A stretch of 64,000 nucleotides of DNA from Paenibacillus tyrphae (GTDB lineage: Bacteria; Bacillota; Bacilli; Paenibacillales; NBRC-103111): assembly GCF_024158745.1 (NCBI RefSeq), contig NZ_JAMZAW010000015.1, forward strand, positions 62,001 through 126,000. Direction: 5' to 3'. The notes under the pieces were generated by a model. It was given only the letters and a program-made list of their open reading frames with translations. It was not told the DNA's origin and did no database searches. Shown here piece after piece: positions 1 to 7,150 of this stretch (position 1 is the first letter of the stretch; each line of letters opens with the position of its first letter). The position numbers were made by a program, and so were the translations under genes.

Positions 1-148
1 TAATAATAAACAATTAAAATATTTACTTATTATACACTAAAGGCAATCGTTTGTGAAATTTTTTTGATCGGGAACGCCAAAAAAGGCGAGCCACCCACGA
101 TGAAAATCATCGCGGCGAATCGCCTTTTGTTCGAAATCGGAAGCCCTA

Positions 149-781
149 TTAATAGCCGACCGTAAACCGTTTGCGAGAGAAGCGCGGACGCTCCGCCTCA
201 TCCAGCATAGCAACGGCGTAGTCCTCGGCCGAGATGCGGCTGTTCCCTTCGGCATCCGTTACGAGCCGATTTTCTTCCGTGCGGTATTGACCGGTTTTTT
301 CTCCCGGTTGAATTAATGCGGCCGGGCTCAGGTTCGTCCAATCCAGCTCGGAGCCGTGGTATACCTCCAGCGCATCCCGGTGCGCCAGTGCGATTCCCTT
401 CCATTCGGCAGGGAATTCCGGCGTATCAACCAGCTGCACGCCCGGAGCCACTTCCAGACTTCCCGCACCGCCGACTGTCAGCAGACGGCTGACGCCGGAC
501 TTTTTCGCCGCTTCGACCAACGCTTGGGCGGCTTGAACCAGCTTCTCCTCTTGGCCGTGCGCCGGACCGTAAGCGCTGATCACGATGTCGTGACCGGCTG
601 CCGCTGCGGCGAGATTATCCACGTTCGTAACGTCTCCTGCTACAACCTTCAGGTTCTCGTTTTGCTTCGTCACGCGAGACGGATCGCGCACGATAGCCGT
701 CACTTGATGCCCCCGGTTCAAAGCTTCCTCCAGTATCCGCTGTCCGATTGTTCCCGTTGCTCCAACCAATGCAATTTTCAT
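149..781 (-). CDS. NAD(P)-binding (NmrA/YwnB-like) oxidoreductase
   Basis: A 210-residue protein of the atypical short-chain dehydrogenase type that binds NAD(P)H. The N-terminus has the Rossmann glycine motif GATGTIG after a first beta strand (residues 6-12), and the segment VVAGDVTN near residue 46 is the usual acidic turn after the third strand. The active-site Tyr/Lys of classical short-chain dehydrogenases is not evident, as in NmrA/YwnB proteins, which act as redox sensors or flavin/NADPH reductases. It follows the DsbA-like gene by 55 bases on the same strand and is probably co-transcribed with it. The ATG is preceded by AAGGATGG. The substrate cannot be read from the sequence; the family call is firm. 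Confidence 0.85.
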   Translation of the reverse strand: MKIALVGATGTIGQRILEEALNRGHQVTAIVRDPSRVTKQNENLKVVAGDVTNVDNLAAAAAGHDIVISAYGPAHGQEEKLVQAAQALVEAAKKSGVSRLLTVGGAGSLEVAPGVQLVDTPEFPAEWKGIALAHRDALEVYHGSELDWTNLSPAALIQPGEKTGQYRTEENRLVTDAEGNSRISAEDYAVAMLDEAERPRFSRKRFTVGY

Positions 782-836
782 CGTTCATCCATCCTTTCGT
801 CCTATAAAATGTTATGGTGATCAAATGTTATCGTGG

Positions 837-1490
837 TTAATCGCATTCTCCATCCACGGTGCAGGACAGCCCTTCGGCGGCCTTGCCGGCTTGACCGGCC
901 AGTTCCTCGGCGATCACCTGCTCCAGCGTCTCCCGGTTCGCTACGCCTCTCAGCACCTTATTGCCGATAAAAAACGTAGGGACGGCCGTGATGCCGGCTT
1001 CTTGGTAAGCATGGTTCAGCGCTTGTTGATGAGCTTCCTTGTATTTCCGCGTTTCCAGCGCTTCCCGGTACTCGGCGGCATCCAGTCCGATTTCGCCGGC
1101 CAGCTTCGCCAGCACGTCCGGGTCCCCGATATTTTGCTCCTCCTGGAAGAAGGCCCGGAACAGCCGGTGGTTGTACTCGTTTCCTTTGCCGTGCTCCTTG
1201 GCGTATTGATACCCTTCAAACGCTAGGTGGGTGTAAGGATGCGGGGAAACCCGAGGCAGCTTCATATCGATCCCCATCCGCTGCGCATAAGGAGCGATGG
1301 ATTGCTCGAACATCCTCAATTTCGGCGGGTCGTTCCATGGGTCCAGCGGCTCGGTCGGGCTTGGGCGAAGCTCGAAGGGCATCCATTCCACCTCGACGTC
1401 CTTGCCCTGCACGGCCTGCTCCAGCGGTCCTTCCGCCAGAAAGCAGAAGGGACAAACGTAGTCCGAATACACTTGAATTTTAACGGTCAT
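837..1490 (-). CDS. DsbA-family (FrnE-like) thiol oxidoreductase
   Basis: A 217-residue thioredoxin-fold protein. After a short first strand it has the active-site motif CPFC (residues 14-17, within YSDYVCPFCFLAEG), then the helical insert of the DsbA/FrnE group, and the cis-proline segment AVPTFFIGN near residue 180. There is no signal peptide, so it probably works in the cytoplasm, as FrnE-type disulfide isomerases do. The start was placed at ATG 1490 rather than the longer frame to 1538 because AAGGAGGT lies at 1501-1508. The promoter carries the same palindrome as the rrf2 gene upstream (1544-1562), so the neighbouring regulator probably controls it. A Cys pair CTVDGEC near the C-terminus is an extra feature. 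Family call is firm; the physiological partner is unknown. Confidence 0.88.
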   Translation of the reverse strand: MTVKIQVYSDYVCPFCFLAEGPLEQAVQGKDVEVEWMPFELRPSPTEPLDPWNDPPKLRMFEQSIAPYAQRMGIDMKLPRVSPHPYTHLAFEGYQYAKEHGKGNEYNHRLFRAFFQEEQNIGDPDVLAKLAGEIGLDAAEYREALETRKYKEAHQQALNHAYQEAGITAVPTFFIGNKVLRGVANRETLEQVIAEELAGQAGKAAEGLSCTVDGECD

Positions 1491-1543
1491 TGTTAAATTC
1501 ACCTCCTTAATAAAGTCGTCCGAGTCTCTTCTTTCCATTCACA

Positions 1544-1562
1544 TGTAACCACATTAGTTACA
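1544..1562 (-). promoter_or_regulatory. Rrf2-type operator at the dsbA-like promoter
   Basis: TGTAAC-N7-GTTACA is a perfect 6-bp inverted repeat, 54 bases upstream of the DsbA-like start. It is identical in both arms and spacer length to the site at 2046-2064. On the minus strand the spacer contains TAATGT, a weak -10 candidate, so bound repressor would cover the promoter. Binding by the neighbouring Rrf2 protein is inferred. Confidence 0.75.
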
Positions 1563-1582
1563 GGTCATGGCAAAAAAAAGGG

Positions 1583-2011
1583 TTACCGGTCACCCCGCAC
1601 CAAATCGAACACAATCTGGTCTAACGTAACTTTCGCCAACTCGTCCTCCATGGCCGACTCCGCCCGTTTGAAGACGGTGTCCAACGTACCTTGAATATTT
1701 TGCCCGACAGGACATTTCGGATTCGGCTTATCGTGCGCCGCGAACAGCTCCCCCGGCGGGTCGTTCTGTACGGCGCGGTACACATCCAAAAGGTTAATCT
1801 CCTGGGGCAGACGGGCCAGCGATGCGCCGCCGACGCCGGGACTCGTATGCACCAGCCCGGCTTTGCCCAGCAGACCGATCACACGGCGGATCACCACCGG
1901 ATTCGTGTTGACGCTGCCCGCGATAAACTCCGACGTATTGCGGCCTTCTTTATTAATATCGAGGAGAGCCAAGATGTGAATCGCTACGGCAAAACGACTG
2001 CTGATTGACAA
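1583..2011 (-). CDS. Rrf2-family transcriptional repressor (YwnA-like)
   Basis: A 142-residue winged-helix regulator. The N-terminal HTH spans roughly residues 1-65: RFAVAIHILALL, then the recognition region NTNPVVIRRVIGLL, then the wing G-GGASLA. The dimerisation helix follows. The only cysteine is in the motif PKCPVG (about residue 98), where redox-sensing or Fe-S members of the family carry theirs; one cysteine argues for thiol chemistry rather than a classical IscR cluster. Start: no ATG sits in a good position, while TTG at 2011 follows GGAGAGGAGAGG, so TTG is preferred. It is probably autoregulated through the palindrome at 2046-2064 and controls the DsbA-like gene, which makes thiol or electrophile stress the likely signal (inference). 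Confidence 0.88.
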   Translation of the reverse strand: MSISSRFAVAIHILALLDINKEGRNTSEFIAGSVNTNPVVIRRVIGLLGKAGLVHTSPGVGGASLARLPQEINLLDVYRAVQNDPPGELFAAHDKPNPKCPVGQNIQGTLDTVFKRAESAMEDELAKVTLDQIVFDLVRGDR

Positions 2012-2045
2012 TTCATATCCTCTCCTCTCCGTTAATTCCACCACC

Positions 2046-2081
2046 TGTAACTATTGTAGTTACAATTGTTCGTTTTGTCAA
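2046..2081 (-). promoter_or_regulatory. Autoregulated rrf2 promoter with embedded operator
   Basis: On the minus strand there is a -35 TTGACA (2076-2081), a 17-base spacer and a -10 TACAAT (2053-2058). The palindrome TGTAAC-N7-GTTACA (2046-2064) encloses the -10 box inside its 7-base spacer, the classical layout of repressor occlusion. Confidence 0.82.
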
Positions 2082-2181
2082 CCCGTAAAAAATGATGCCG
2101 AATTATTGTTACCAGTCGGCACCCGGGCCATTCATACCTATTTTCCTCGGCGGCATCGGCTCCTCTCCCGGAAAACAAACA

Positions 2182-2220
2182 AAGCACCGACCGTTTGTCT
2201 GCGGTCCGTGCTTATTTTAT
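2182..2220. terminator. Terminator after the UvrC-like gene
   Basis: AGCACCGACCG pairs with CGGTCCGTGCT around a short loop. T-rich tracts lie on both sides, so it could stop transcription from either strand; the only gene ending here is the minus-strand UvrC-like gene. Confidence 0.75.
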
Positions 2221-2237
2221 TAGGCCTCGCCGTCCGC

Positions 2238-3351
2238 TCACGGCTTCTTCCCGTCGCGTCCGACCCGGTATTCGTAGTTGTCCTTGCACAATTGCAACAA
2301 ATCGTATTTCAAGCCGCGCTTGGGCGTCGTAATTTTGATCGCCCGGCCTCCCGTTCGCCGCAATAGGGCACGTAACGAACCGGGATCGCTCACTTTGTTC
2401 ACGATGAGCTCGTCCGGCCCCTCGGTTTCCCCATAACGGCTAACCAGAAAACGGTCGCAAGCGACCTCGCCGTAAGCGCGCTCCAGTTCATGCATCTGAA
2501 AATCGCGCAGCATGCCCTCCTGCACCTTGGCAATCAGCACCCGCTCCTCGCCGAAATACAGCACATCCTGATGGGTCGAGCCTTCCCGGTCGACGATCTG
2601 CTTCTCCGGCATTTCCTCCAAAATGCGCAGGTGGCGGAGCATGCTGCCCGCTTTCTCGAATTCCAGACGCTCGGCGTACTCGCTCATCTTGGCGCGCATC
2701 GCGGGAATCAGGTTCTCTCCCCGGTTCAACAGCAGATCAGCCGCCTGCCGCGCCGTCTCCCGGTAAGCTTCCTCCGTGATTTTGCCTTCGCATACGCCGC
2801 TGCACTTGCCGAGGTGATAGAGCAGACAGACGCGCTTCGGCATCTTGTCGCACGTCCGCAGCTTATAATGCTCCGTGACAAAATCGAGCACGGCATCACG
2901 GAAGCGGGCGCTCCGGTAAGGGCCGAAGCGGTGTTCCTTGCCCGAGGCAGCGGCTTTGTCCGCTCCGCCACTGCCGCGCACGGTCCGGAGCCTGCGGTCC
3001 CGGTAGTATTCGGTCAGCCGCGGAAACCGCTCGTCCGTCATCTGCAAATAAGCATAACCGCTGTTATCCCGCTTGAGCGCCCGGTTGTACGGGGGCTTAT
3101 GGATTTTGATCAGATTGTTCTCCAGCAGCAGACTTTCCGACTCGTTGTTGACCAGCACCACTTCAATGGACGCGATGTCCTGCACCATTTGATGAATGCG
3201 TCTGCGCTGATCCCGGTTTTGGAAAATACGAGCGCAGACGGCTGCGCAAATTTTTGGCTTTGCCGACGTAAAGGATGCGGCCTTCGGCATTTTTCATGAT
3301 GTAGCAGCCCGGGCGTTCCGGATATTCGCCCGCTTCGAACTGAAATGGCAT
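2238..3351 (-). pseudogene. UvrC-like GIY-YIG nuclease, frameshifted
   Basis: Two frames together make one 370-residue protein resembling the N-terminal half of UvrC. The first piece starts at ATG 3351 (AAGGGGAAG upstream) and holds the GIY-YIG core: GCYIMKN, then [18 protein letters not shown]. Reading must then shift by one base in the TTTT run (plus-strand AAAA at 3223-3226) to continue as [13 protein letters not shown] and onward. The second piece has four cysteines spaced as in the UvrC iron-sulfur site (C-x6-C-x6-C-x3-C, within TCDKMPKRVCLLYHLGKCSGVC) and a UVR-like helical hairpin. The RNase H endonuclease and HhH domains of full UvrC are absent, as in the short paralogues of Paenibacillus. 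The homopolymer location makes a sequencing or assembly error as likely as a true mutation. Confidence 0.82.
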
Positions 3352-3407
3352 CGCAAACTTCCCCTTTTTTGCGCGGTTCCGCACACGGCTCTCCCCGCAC
3401 GGTACCT

Positions 3408-4277
3408 TTAGAGGCTTTTGTCCATTTTAACCTGCTCCACAGCGACCGTAAACCCTCCCGCCGTCAAAACCTCCGCGCAGACAGACGTCTTCGACAAGTT
3501 AAACGCACGCTTCCGCAGCGCGTCGGCTCCGGCAAACACTTCTGAGCACAAGAGCCGGACGATTCCGCCCGTATCCAGGGCGTCCGGGCCCGTTACGCAT
3601 TGGTACAAGATCGTCGAGACATGCTCGCCGGACGCATCGTACGCCCGCTTGGCTAGCGCATAGCCCATAGGACGGCCCTGCAGGTCGGACGCGATAACGG
3701 TATGCCCGTCCTTCAAGCTTTGCCATCCCGTCTGCCACGCGGAGTTTGCGTTGTAGAAAGGAAGCCGCGCCGCCTCATGCGGCCCGGACCAGCGGACGGT
3801 ATAGTCCCCGCGCGGAAGCTCCCCCGGCTGCCAGGCCTCCGCCGATTCCAGCAGCACCAATTGATCGGTTACCTCGTAGCCCATGTGCCGGTATAAGGCA
3901 ATAGCCTTTTCGTTCTGCTTGAACGCTTCGAGCGTCGCCAGCGATACGCCCTCCTCCCGGTACAGCCGGATGGAGGCGTCCAGCAGCTGCTTGGCGACGC
4001 CAAGCCTGCGATGGGACACAGTGACGGCTGTTCCCCCGTTCCAGACCGTTTTGACGCCGTTCATCGTACGGATGCCGTTCAAAATGATCCCGACCGGCTC
4101 GTCCCCGTCAAACGCGACAAAGGAATAGTCCGCCGACAAGCTTTCGGCCACCATTCGCGCCAAGAACGCATCGACCGTCATGACGATCTGGACATAGTAA
4201 TCCTCGAATCCTTTGTTCCATACCTCTACCGCTTCATTCAACGTACATTCGGAAAGCCGCTTCACCGTAAGCTCCAT
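3408..4277 (-). CDS. GNAT-family N-acetyltransferase
   Basis: A 289-residue protein with one clear GNAT domain in its first 150 residues: a [17 protein letters not shown] segment (acetyl-CoA pyrophosphate loop, R-x-x-G-x-A variant) near residue 95, then [14 protein letters not shown], the usual beta-6/beta-7 region. The C-terminal half is a second, degenerate GNAT-like fold without the pyrophosphate loop. The start at ATG 4277 puts GGGGG at 8 bases. It stands alone, divergent from the polysaccharide deacetylase genes. The acetylated substrate cannot be deduced. Confidence 0.82.
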   Translation of the reverse strand: MELTVKRLSECTLNEAVEVWNKGFEDYYVQIVMTVDAFLARMVAESLSADYSFVAFDGDEPVGIILNGIRTMNGVKTVWNGGTAVTVSHRRLGVAKQLLDASIRLYREEGVSLATLEAFKQNEKAIALYRHMGYEVTDQLVLLESAEAWQPGELPRGDYTVRWSGPHEAARLPFYNANSAWQTGWQSLKDGHTVIASDLQGRPMGYALAKRAYDASGEHVSTILYQCVTGPDALDTGGIVRLLCSEVFAGADALRKRAFNLSKTSVCAEVLTAGGFTVAVEQVKMDKSL

Positions 4278-4392
4278 TGCCATTCCCCCATTACGTATGA
4301 CTTAGGCGGAACATGACGTTCCCCTCTCTACTCCCTAGATTCTCACACCGCTCCCTGAATTGCAAGATGCTGGAATTCTCTTTTCCTGTAAG

Positions 4393-4422
4393 GGAACAGC
4401 GGAGCGCTTTCCCGCGTCTATA
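4393..4422 (+). promoter_or_regulatory. ECF sigma promoter 1 (upstream of deacetylase 1)
   Basis: -35 GGAACA (4393-4398), 16-base spacer, -10 CGTCTATA (4415-4422), about 40 bases before the start codon. It is the most divergent of four promoters in this window that share the pattern KGAACM-N16-CGYCTATA. Confidence 0.65.
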
Positions 4423-4461
4423 CCATGTGCGCACAACACATCAATGCATAGGAGACCACGC

Positions 4462-5382
4462 ATGAAAAGATTTATTTTAAGTATCGCTATCCTCTTGGGT
4501 ATCGTTTCCCTTCTGCTTTTGCTGACCGCACTCAAGCTGTCCGATATCACAACGGTAAGGCAATCGCGGCAACCTGAAGCCAAAATCCATTATGAAAACA
4601 AAGTGATCGTTCTGCTGTATCATGACGTCCAAGAACCGGATGCGGCCGGCATGCCCCGCCTCTTGACGGTCACGCCAAACCAGTTCGATGCTCATCTCAA
4701 GGCCCTGAAAGATCACGGTTATCAGATCATCGGCATGGAAGACTACGTCCGCTTCGCCCGGCAAGGGAAACCGGTTCCCCCGAATGCCGTCGTCCTCACC
4801 TTCGATGACGGATACGAATCGTTTTATACCCGCGCGTACCCGATTCTGCAAAAGCACAGCGTCCCCGCATCCAATTTCGTGATCGGAGCGCCGTCGGATA
4901 CGAACGATCCCAAAAAGGGGCAGTATTTGACGTGGAGCCAGATGCGCGAGCTGATCCGGGCTGGGCATGGCATTTACAGCCATACCTACGATTCGCACCG
5001 CATGGTCGATACTGCGCCGAAAGGCCCGCAGCAGCCGGCTCTCACGCATCCCGTCTATCTGGCTCAAATGAAACGGGCAGAATCGGCCGAAGAATTCCGC
5101 AAGCGAATTCTCAGCGATTTGACCTTCATGAACGAGCGGCTCCGCACCGAGCTTGGCGACCGTTCGAAGTTGCTCGCTTTTCCGTACGGGGCGTACGATA
5201 AAGAAACGCTTCAAGCGGCGGATGAAGCAGGCATCGAGCTGCTGTTCACCACCCGCGAAGGCATTAATACCGCCGCAGATCGGCTGGTGCACCGGATCGA
5301 CGCAGGCGAGCCGTATATAACCGCGGACGCCTTGATCGCGACGATAAGCAAGTACCACAAAATGAATGATAACAATCTTTAA
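4462..5382 (+). CDS. Polysaccharide deacetylase (PgaB/IcaB-like), copy 1
   Basis: A 306-residue membrane-anchored carbohydrate esterase family 4 protein. One N-terminal membrane segment (about residues 4-25) places the catalytic domain outside the cell. It shows the family metal and catalytic motifs: LLYHDV at 51-56, TFDDGYE at 113-119 (catalytic base and metal-binding Asp), HTYDSH at 174-179 (zinc His pair) and FPYGAY at 240-245. The likely reaction is N-deacetylation of peptidoglycan or an exopolysaccharide GlcNAc chain. ATG 4462 follows AGGAGA. It is a tandem duplicate of the next gene, and both are preceded by matching ECF promoters, so it probably belongs to an envelope-stress regulon. 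Confidence 0.88.
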   Translation: MKRFILSIAILLGIVSLLLLLTALKLSDITTVRQSRQPEAKIHYENKVIVLLYHDVQEPDAAGMPRLLTVTPNQFDAHLKALKDHGYQIIGMEDYVRFARQGKPVPPNAVVLTFDDGYESFYTRAYPILQKHSVPASNFVIGAPSDTNDPKKGQYLTWSQMRELIRAGHGIYSHTYDSHRMVDTAPKGPQQPALTHPVYLAQMKRAESAEEFRKRILSDLTFMNERLRTELGDRSKLLAFPYGAYDKETLQAADEAGIELLFTTREGINTAADRLVHRIDAGEPYITADALIATISKYHKMNDNNL

Positions 5383-5413
5383 AAATATGGAGGATGTCCG
5401 GAAGCCGGCAGTA

Positions 5414-5492
5414 AAAGTCTTAACCTTGCCGGCGGCTGGCACATTCGCTTTTATTGAAGCTTCCCCGTGTTTTGAACGGCGGTCATGACGGA
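5414..5492 (+). repeat. Intergenic repeat, copy A
   Basis: About 79 bases nearly repeated at 8707-8784. The two copies share GTCTTAACCTTGCCG near the start, a small hairpin (GCCG...), the core TTTTATTGAAGCTTCCCCG, and end near TCATGACGGA. Copy A lies downstream of deacetylase 1. No coding potential is evident. Confidence 0.7.
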
Positions 5493-5564
5493 ATCGATAA
5501 GGTAAGTTTTGACCGTCATGACACGTTCCCCTCTCTGCCCCCCTTGATTCTCATTTGAATCATT

Positions 5565-5594
5565 TGAACCGCCCGCCGCTTTCGTTCGCCTATA
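5565..5594 (+). promoter_or_regulatory. ECF sigma promoter 2 (upstream of deacetylase 2)
   Basis: -35 TGAACC (5565-5570), 16-base spacer, -10 CGCCTATA (5587-5594), with 37 bases to the start. The element CGTTCGCCTATA is identical to that before the sigma factor gene and the 11215 gene. Confidence 0.82.
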
Positions 5595-5631
5595 TCACGT
5601 GCGCACACCACATCAAGCTTAGAAGGCACGC

Positions 5632-6498
5632 ATGAGAAGGCTTATCCCGGGCGTCGCCTTTCTGCTGCTCTTGCTGACCGGGGTCACGCTGACCGGACAC
5701 ACGCTGCAGTCGGAGGTCGAAGGCCATTATCAAAATAAAGTTATCGTTCTGCTGTACCATGACGTCCAAGAGCCGGAAGCCGCCAGCTTTCCGCAGCCGT
5801 CGACGGTTTCGACCGTCCAATTCGACGATCATCTGAAGGCGCTGAAGGACCACGGCTACCAGATCATCGGCATGGAAGACTACGTCCGCTTCGCCCTACA
5901 AGGAAAATCCGTTCCCGCCAACGCCGTCGTCCTCACCTTCGATGACGGGTACGAGTCGTTCTATACCCGCGCGTATCCGATTCTGCAAAAGCATGGCGTT
6001 CCCGCATCCAACTTTATGATCGGAGCGCTGTCGGATACGTATCATCCCGATGCGGAGCCGCATCTGACGTGGGACCAAATGCGGGAGCTGGTCCGGGCGG
6101 GATACGGCATTTACAGCCATACCTATGATTCGCACCGCATGCCCCATACCGCCCCCGGCGGACAGCCGCAGCCGGCCTTGACCCATCCCGCCTATCTAAC
6201 CCAGCGGAAGCGGGCCGAGTCGGGCGAAGAGTACCGCAGGCGGATTCGCAGCGACTTGACGTTTATGAACGAGCGGCTCCGCGCCGAGCTTGGCAATCAT
6301 TCGAAGTTGCTTGCTTTTCCGTACGGGGCGTACAATGAAGAGACGCTTCAAGCGGCGGAGGAAGCAGGCATCGGGCTGCTGTTTACGATTCGCGAAGGCA
6401 TCAATACCGCCGCGGACCGGCTGGTATACCGGATCAATGCGGGCGAGCCGTACATGACGGCGGACACCTTGATCGCAACGATAAGCAAGTATCATTAA
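5632..6498 (+). CDS. Polysaccharide deacetylase (PgaB/IcaB-like), copy 2
   Basis: A 288-residue paralogue of the preceding gene, nearly identical over the catalytic domain. It keeps LLYHDV, TFDDGYE, HTYDSH and FPYGAY, and has a single N-terminal membrane or signal segment (about residues 5-22). The two genes also share upstream sequence (for example TTCCCCTCTCT and GCGCACA-CCACATCAA), so the duplication unit includes the promoter region. AGAAGG precedes the ATG. The likely role is extracellular N-deacetylation of a GlcNAc polymer. Its promoter fits the ECF consensus better than that of copy 1, so the copies may respond with different strength. Confidence 0.88.
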   Translation: MRRLIPGVAFLLLLLTGVTLTGHTLQSEVEGHYQNKVIVLLYHDVQEPEAASFPQPSTVSTVQFDDHLKALKDHGYQIIGMEDYVRFALQGKSVPANAVVLTFDDGYESFYTRAYPILQKHGVPASNFMIGALSDTYHPDAEPHLTWDQMRELVRAGYGIYSHTYDSHRMPHTAPGGQPQPALTHPAYLTQRKRAESGEEYRRRIRSDLTFMNERLRAELGNHSKLLAFPYGAYNEETLQAAEEAGIGLLFTIREGINTAADRLVYRINAGEPYMTADTLIATISKYH

Positions 6499-6527
6499 AG
6501 AAAACTCAAAATTTTTTGCGGAATCAA

Positions 6528-6557
6528 TGAACCGGAGCCCCGTTTCGTTCGCCTATA
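6528..6557 (+). promoter_or_regulatory. ECF sigma promoter 3 (sigma factor autoregulation)
   Basis: -35 TGAACC (6528-6533), 16-base spacer, -10 CGCCTATA (6550-6557), 29 bases before the sigma factor start. Self-activation is the usual wiring of ECF sigma genes. Confidence 0.82.
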
Positions 6558-6586
6558 AGGTAGAGGAAGTCAGGAAGGTGACGTAA

Positions 6587-7150
6587 ATGGATCAGGAAAA
6601 GCTATATATGAGGCAGTGCAGGAACGGAGATAAAGAAGCTTTTTTCAAGCTGGTCGAGCCGTTGTTAATCCGCGTCTACAGCACGTCCGCCGCGATACTG
6701 CGTTCCTCGCATCTGGCGGAGGATGCGGTACAGAATGCGTTGCTCGAAGCGTATCAAGCCATTATGAACGGCAAAAATATCCGCAATTTCAAGAGCTGGT
6801 TCAATCATTTGACCGCCTGCCGCGCGCTCGATCTGGCCAGGCAGCGTTCGAAATTGGCCAGCCGGACCGGCGATCTGGAGGAGATTGAAGTCCCGGACGA
6901 GCAAGCCTCCCCGATCGACGCGCTCATTCGCAAGGAAGCGGGCCATGAGCTGCTGGAATCGGTGATGTCGCTGGACATCAACCACCGGACGGTCGTTATT
7001 TTGTACTATTACCAAGAACTGTCTCTTGACGAAATCGTCGATGTGCTCGGCGTGAAGAAGGGCACGATCAAATCGCGGCTGCACGCCGCCCGCTTGAAAT
7101 TGAACGAAAAAATGATGCAACCTAATCCAAAGCAGGTGATGGAATGTTGA
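6587..7150 (+). CDS. ECF-family RNA polymerase sigma factor
   Basis: A 187-residue sigma-70 family protein holding only regions 2 and 4. Region 2 (about residues 15-90) has the core-binding helix HLAEDAVQNALLEAY and the -10 recognition helix FKSWFNHLTACRALDLARQ. Region 4 (about 120-175) has the HTH ELSLDEIVDVLGVKKGTIKS with the terminal basic helix RLHAARLKL. Its last codons overlap the start of the DUF4179 gene by 7 bases, so the two are translationally coupled as sigma and anti-sigma. It probably reads the four KGAACM-N16-CGYCTATA promoters found nearby, including its own. The activating signal is unknown; the targets suggest cell-wall stress. Confidence 0.93.
   Translation: MDQEKLYMRQCRNGDKEAFFKLVEPLLIRVYSTSAAILRSSHLAEDAVQNALLEAYQAIMNGKNIRNFKSWFNHLTACRALDLARQRSKLASRTGDLEEIEVPDEQASPIDALIRKEAGHELLESVMSLDINHRTVVILYYYQELSLDEIVDVLGVKKGTIKSRLHAARLKLNEKMMQPNPKQVMEC

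Noticed and set aside
2490-3299. A 269-codon open frame on the plus strand
   Set aside because: It is antisense to the UvrC-like gene; composition and lack of motif mark it as a shadow.
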